Source: Sipunculus nudus (lineage: Eukaryota; Annelida; Sipuncula; Golfingiida; Sipunculidae). From it: a DNA stretch of 64,000 nt. The position numbers were made by a program, and so were the translations under genes. This document shows positions 58,935-64,000 of the stretch, piece after piece (position 1 is the stretch's first letter; each line of letters starts with the position of its first letter). The notes under the pieces are model-generated. The model ran no database searches. It worked only from the letters and a program-made list of their open reading frames with translations, and was not told the DNA's origin. Location of the stretch: the NCBI GenBank assembly GCA_026874595.1, contig CM049321.1, positions 46,929,797-46,993,796 on the forward strand. Direction: 5' to 3'.

Positions 58935-59880
58935 ATAATGGTGACACCCCTCTTTGCAGAACCAAAGAGATTTACTGTGATGTCTTAACGACAGGTTACG
59001 ACTTCTGGGTTATTTCTAGTCCATTTCATATTTTAAACCTGATATACGGAAGGCTTACATATAACATATAATAATAACATTCATCCTCATTCAACAGACA
59101 GTGCCATCAACAGGTTAGGGCATATTACTCTATAGGTCACAGAATATGGGTCACTGAGAAATATATTTTGTCATTCGAAGCGGATTTCGTCGCGACTTAA
59201 CTAGATGTTAATTTGTGTTGATGTGAATTTGGAGTGGCTGGTTTTGTCATTTGAGATTTACGAGACTGTCAAGAGATAGGTTGCCAAAAGACCCACAAAA
59301 CTACGCTGGAAAAATTCCCTTTGTCAAGACCAAAATGGACCATTCCATCCACATTTAAAACTGATGGTCAAGCAAAGGTATTCTAAATCTCATAATTGAG
59401 CATACAACAAAACTGCCTTTGAAAAAAAAAATATTACATGTATTATAGATTTTGCCAAAACTGAAACCAATTCCTAGAAAAAAAATATTTTTCTTTTTCA
59501 ATTTATTTCTCCACAAAATACAAGAGGTTTTGGGATTCTTTCATTAAATATTGGCTTATCCATGAACACTTAACTCGGCAGTGACATCACACAGGGAAAT
59601 CCCCTGTGACTAAACATTCTAGACCTCATCAAGCGCTTAGTATTTCTGACACTGTAAGCTCCAAATTTTCATGGAAGAATAATAACAATATATATTGCTG
59701 GAAATAGGTAATTTCAAAATTTCGCTTGTGACGTCACATTTCGCACCAACCAATCACATTAGGGCCCAGTCTCTGTTCAAGATGATATCTACCATGCACT
59801 AACCTTCGGAGTGATTTGCAATATGGTAAAACTCATTACGTGCTGATCTCTGCGTCTTTGCTTTAGGATAAATGTTCCTT
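58935..59880. other. Intergenic sequence, nothing identified
   Basis: Unique DNA without a supported exon or repeat. Confidence 0.4.
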
Positions 59881-59884
59881 TAGC

Positions 59885-60056
59885 CTACTCGCATTTTGAA
59901 AACATATACATTGGAATGGTTTCTCTCCAGTAGTGTCCTGGTATTTGAACCCGGGGAATCTTTTTCAGAGAAAAATATGCCACAATGATCACATTTGAAT
60001 GGGTTCTAAACTTTCACCTTGTACTATTCCTGAGCTTGTATCTGCCTGTATGTTTA
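59885..60056 (-). pseudogene. C2H2 zinc-finger relic (upstream or downstream part)
   Basis: On the minus strand a finger start (KCDHCGIFFSEK) and a linker with KPFQC can be read, but in different frames, so at least one frameshift lies between them. The His pair is lost. A HTG-like piece ends at 60056, where GC-rich sequence begins. More relics lie beyond that insert at 61850-62180. Confidence 0.6.
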
Positions 60057-61440
60057 TTAGGGCCCTGCGCGGGCTGAAAAATTGAACCCGCACCCGCCCC
60101 GCATCATGCCCTGTCAGCCCGCAGCCCGCCCCGCAATATAAAAAAAAAATAAATTCAGCCCGCCCCGCCTCGCAGTTACTATGATTCTTTCAGCCCGCAC
60201 CTGCCCCGCCAAATTTTCTTTCAGCCCGCACCCGCCCCGCCCCGCGTTTTTTTCAGTTCCTGGCCCGCAGTCCAACCCGCAAAATAATGAAAAATAGTTT
60301 TCATATCCAAGGTTTATATATCACAATATTTTACAGCACATGTATAAGGCACGCTTATTATTAATATATATAAAATGTTTGCTGATTGGAATGAAATATT
60401 TATTTGAATACGTTTTTGCAATAATTCAAACCATAATTCATGAAATATTTTTAAAGACATGTTTGATTTGTTGGATGGATTTAATTTATAGATAATGATT
60501 TAACACACCTTAAATATGTTTCCATATTTTACAGGGGTAATAAACAAACCTTTGGTTTATTGTGTCTGTTTCTACTTAAATATATAAAAAAGTAAAGAAA
60601 AAAATTAGACTTCTTCAAAGTATTTGTACCCAAAGTGACCCTTTAGAATAGTATTGGCTAATCACAAGCCATCAAACTTACGAGATGTGTTGCTGGTTAA
60701 ATTTTTATATTCATAATCTGCTAATTAGCTGAAACTGAGACTAATCAGGTCAAGGGAGTAAAAGGGGTAATCTGACCGTTGTGGCTTTCGGTTCAGGATG
60801 TTCATTGAGATCTGGACAGAGCCTTGTTTCTTACAGCAATCATCAACACATAATGCTGTGACCAAACAGGGACTTTACCAGCCAGTGAGTGGCCAGTGTC
60901 ATTTACAATTAGCCAGCACATGGAGCTACAATTAGATAAGGAGTCCACCTTAGGCTTTGTGCAGTTCCAGGTCAATTGAGTCACCTACAGAGCCAGCTGT
61001 AGCCAGACACTGTCTATTACAAGATCAAAGGTAATCAAGCCCTTGCTTCACTTCTAACCATATTATGTAATATGTGAGACATGACATAAGTACAGGGTTA
61101 CAGTCCATATACAAAATCAGGCCAGGTAACTTAATACAAAATTATGACCAGCTCCCATCGCAAAGACAATTGTTTAAAGTCTAGATTTCAGATTAAGGAG
61201 TCACTATCTATTTTGTATAACAAATTGATGTTATACCTAGAAAAGACACATTTGCATGGTGTTGTTACAACTGTCAGTCAGAATAAGGGGTTAACAGGGA
61301 TAATTTTATTTTTTCACGATACCAGAAAACATTTTATACAAAAATTCCAATTTCTTCAAATGATATTTTTTTGAGTATAATTTTATATTCATATTTTACC
61401 GAACTGCCAGCTCATCAACCCGCAGCCCGACCCGCCCCGC
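60057..61440. mobile_element. GC-rich-ended DNA transposon fragment (hAT-like)
   Basis: It opens with AGGGCCCTGCGCGGGCTGAA and about 190 bp of repeated CCCGCCCCGC and CAGCCCGCA boxes, contrasting sharply with the AT-rich surroundings. Near 61404-61440 the boxes return (AACCCGCAGCCCGACCCGCC). The middle is AT-rich without a transposase. The assignment to hAT rests on the terminal style only; the right end lacks a mirrored CGCGCAGGGCCC, so it is truncated or changed. Confidence 0.45.
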
Positions 61441-61444
61441 ACAT

Positions 61445-61845
61445 TGTGTATGTGCAATTGTGCATGAAGGTTTCAATGGAGAATCCTTTGACAGTCATTT
61501 CGTTTCTCTGTAGTGCGTGTCCTGACGTATCACTTCAGATTTTTAGTTCAGTGAAATAATCATATTAGTATGGTTCATCTCCAGATTTTTCATTATTTTT
61601 TTGTCTTTATGTGTGCGTTTGTACATATTCTGGTCACCCCGCGAAGTGAATCATGTCACACTATGTGTGTATAAAGACTTTTTTGTTCAGAGAAAGATCT
61701 ACCAGAGTATTCACAAACGAACGTTGATTTTCAAGTGCGAGTCCTCATGTGTATTTTTCGATGAGGCCATTGTAGGTGTCCTGCCATTGACTTTACATTT
61801 TCATCTTTTCTCATTAGTGTGCATGATACGTAATTGTGTGTGATT
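61445..61845. other. Sequence between the GC-rich fragment and the zinc-finger relics
   Basis: Short finger-like echoes are possible (GTGTGCGTTTGTACATATTC near 61611), but none is readable as a finger. No other feature. Confidence 0.3.
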
Positions 61846-61849
61846 TAAA

Positions 61850-62180
61850 ACGACTCGGAGAAAGGAATCATTAATTACTGTGTTTGCACTTGTATTCTCG
61901 CCTGTATGTATCCTGCAGTATACCTTTATAAATAACATATGCCACAATAATCGCATCGTAATTGTTTCTCCCAATTATGTGTCCTGATGAAAACCTTTAG
62001 GATAGGCTGGCCTGAGATATACTTGAATGCAGTATTCACATCTGTATGGTTTCTCCCCAGTATGTCCAAATGTGAACATTTAGAGTAGGCTGGCCAGAGA
62101 AATACTTGTATCACTATGCAACGTTCACATAGGTATGGATTCTCCCCCAGAATGTTCTCATGTGAACATTTTGGGTAGTT
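61850..62180 (-). pseudogene. C2H2 zinc-finger relics
   Basis: Minus-strand fragments include HTGENTS (near 61890), HNWEKQLRCDYCGICY (near 61935-61980), and finger-like cores with GEKPYRCEYC-type codons near 62030-62060 and 62100-62150. They fall in several frames with internal stops. The spacing of about 84 bp between them is that of C2H2 fingers. Confidence 0.65.
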
Positions 62181-62184
62181 TATA

Positions 62185-62910
62185 TGCTTGGGTTGGCAAA
62201 TACTTCCCAGAGGGAAGGGAAGGGAAGGGAAAGGAAGAAATACCCCCCCCCCCCCCCATTCTTCCCAAAGAAGAAACAAAGCCGAAACATATACATGTCA
62301 TTTTTTGCGTTGAACATGATATGTTGGCTTGCTGTATCCGTACAAATCAGAGGGATTGTTTCCACAACCATGTTTCTGAGAAACACACCGGGGTGCGACT
62401 GCTTTTCCAGGGGGTGTCATTCAGACTGTGGGCTCACTAACGCAGTCTTCAGTTGAGCAATTAGTAAGCTGAACTCCATTCAGATGATTCCGCAGTCAAA
62501 GAGGTTTGGGTTGTTTTAGGGGATTGTCTAGTTGCATGATGAAAATGAACTCAATTTGAGTCCAAACATTTCAAGGTGCTGATTGTGATTTGTACAGTCT
62601 TTAGATGAGCGATAATTAAAGATTTTTCAACTAGAGTATATACACTCAAGAGATGTTTTGTAGAGCAGGGCTAGCCTTAAGCTGAGTAATGTACTTTAAA
62701 TTGAATTAAATGAATATATCAAATTAAACTGGTTGGGTTAAAAAAGATGCTCACACTGTTTGAGAATTTACTGACTACTGAGCAGATCGCTTATTTATTT
62801 GTCCAATAATGAGCGGATCTAAACTGGGGTCTTTAAACAAGGGTCCCATGGGTTACGGCGCTCAGCTGATCATGATTGGACTATAAATGTATCACCATTG
62901 TTATACTATA
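62185..62910. other. Low-complexity then unique sequence
   Basis: (GGGAA)n at 62210-62240 and a C-run at 62244-62258, then unique DNA without a supported exon. Confidence 0.45.
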
Positions 62911-62914
62911 TTGA

Positions 62915-63375
62915 GTAGAAAAAGCTTATGAATATCATGGTCATGTTGGGCTTTTATAAAGGAATATAATGTAATATTTAAGTAAAGGATATATGAAATA
63001 CTCTGACTGATGGATTAATATGGAGTAAAATATAGTGGTTTATTTTTTATTTATTTGGGAGGGGTCGAAAAAAAAAAAATTTATTTGAGCAAATATGATT
63101 GCAATGACAGTATACTAAGCAGTGGTATAATGATGATAAGGCTATTTGTTGAAGGATCTATAGTGTATGGAAAACTGCAAGATTTCAATTTGACAGATAC
63201 AAGGTTATGATTAACTATGCTGATGAGGGGATTTATGAATTTGTAACTGTATGACATGATATCTTGACAAGATCGGTCTTGACAAGGTACATTATTTTGA
63301 TGACCCTCACGTCTACATATTACACAATATTGACATAATTTCTGGCATGTACATAGGTACCTATGGACAAATGGT
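62915..63375 (+). repeat. Dispersed repeat, copy 2
   Basis: Inverted relative to 24375-24870, alike over about 450 bp at roughly 80% by eye. Its right end (ATTTCTGGCATGTACATAGG) is also found at about 10523. Confidence 0.75.
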
Positions 63376-63379
63376 CAAA

Positions 63380-64000
63380 AGTACTGAACCAACTAGAAGG
63401 TTAAAATATTAAAAATATGATGAAATGTAGATACAGTTTGAGAGGAAGAGGTAATTTGGGCCATGGTTGGTTTATATGATTGAAGAAAATGATGCAAATA
63501 ATATTTGAGATCCGACCATGCCTTTCCATTGGTTACAATTTTGATAAGCTGTTGACAGTTCAACAGTTTACACATTTGTCTGATGAGATCCAATTTATTT
63601 GGTAAACCCTTTTTATCAATTTTATGATATGTAAACAGTTGCCATAACGTCCCCACTCCACAGGCGCAATGACTTGATGGGGGGTGGGGGGGGGGATGTT
63701 GTGTTATGATCAGGCTTACAACGCCTCTGTCTCTCTGTAGATATTTTCTTTAATTATTAAATTTTATGCTATAGCCATAAAACTATTGTTCACAGTGCCA
63801 AGGAGCAAAGCCTCAGTGGGATGAAGAAGGGGATGGTGAGAGTTACAACACCCTTGCATATACATACAGGATATGAAATTTAATTCAACAGTGCTTATAA
63901 AAAAAGTTTATCCATGAACATTTAATATTTAAAACAGGCAGAAAGATGGAGAAAAAAAGCAAACCATTTTTTCCCCATTCTATTGAGCCAATAAAAAATA
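63380..64000. other. Intergenic sequence to the window edge
   Basis: An 87-codon minus-strand frame (63393-63656) has no domain. A G-run lies at 63679-63694. Nothing else is seen. Confidence 0.4.

Overview
This is a window of animal nuclear DNA, most likely from a marine lophotrochozoan such as a mollusc or brachiopod. That placement is inference. It rests on spliced genes with GT/AG introns, C2H2 zinc-finger genes with TGEKPF/Y linkers, AT-rich intergenic DNA with about ten long (TA)n tracts, tRNA-derived SINEs, many DNA-transposon fragments, and an excess of the palindrome TAGGCCTA. No bacterial operon, CRISPR array, rRNA or functional tRNA gene is visible. All translations and repeat comparisons were made by eye, so identities and some edges are approximate.

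Layout. At 0.8-4.5 kb, three minus-strand exons with compatible splice phases encode a cytoplasmic-looking tail rich in tyrosine motifs (YxxM three times), with a dead duplicated exon between them. At 4.9-16.5 kb there is only repeat DNA: a MITE, a satellite built from a 14-bp motif in hairpin arrangement, a degenerate 150-bp tandem repeat, two SINE copies, and a 2-kb foldback element enclosing a TTTC/ATTC array. At 17.2-18.3 kb lies a decaying C2H2 gene (+) whose intact nine-finger paralog is at 29.2-30.4 kb (-). A degenerate tandem array (18.5-19.5 kb), a possible exon at 23.1 kb and a small secretory-type ORF broken by a 38-bp tandem expansion (25.0-25.5 kb) fill the space between.

At 33.9-38.7 kb are a 430-bp palindrome, a SINE, a pogo/Tigger-type terminus, a gag-like relic and a 1.0-kb MITE with a 9-bp target duplication. 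At 38.8-47.6 kb a THAP-domain exon is followed by long inverted arms. A young, complete but non-coding LTR element (39291-45714, 482-bp LTRs differing at two sites, CAAT target duplication) is inserted between them. An exon resembling the N-terminus of P2X7-tail proteins is at 48.1-48.3 kb (-).

At 50.7-56.4 kb is a whole 5.7-kb Mutator-like element with about 160-175-bp terminal inverted repeats, an 8-bp target duplication and a four-exon FLYWCH/MULE transposase gene carrying one frameshift and one stop. From 57.6 kb to the end are MITE copies, a SINE, zinc-finger relics split by a GC-rich hAT-like fragment, and a dispersed repeat that also occurs inverted at 24.4 kb.

The host genes seen here are few and incomplete. 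Most of the structure is layered transposon history: nested insertions, foldback elements and eroded gene copies.
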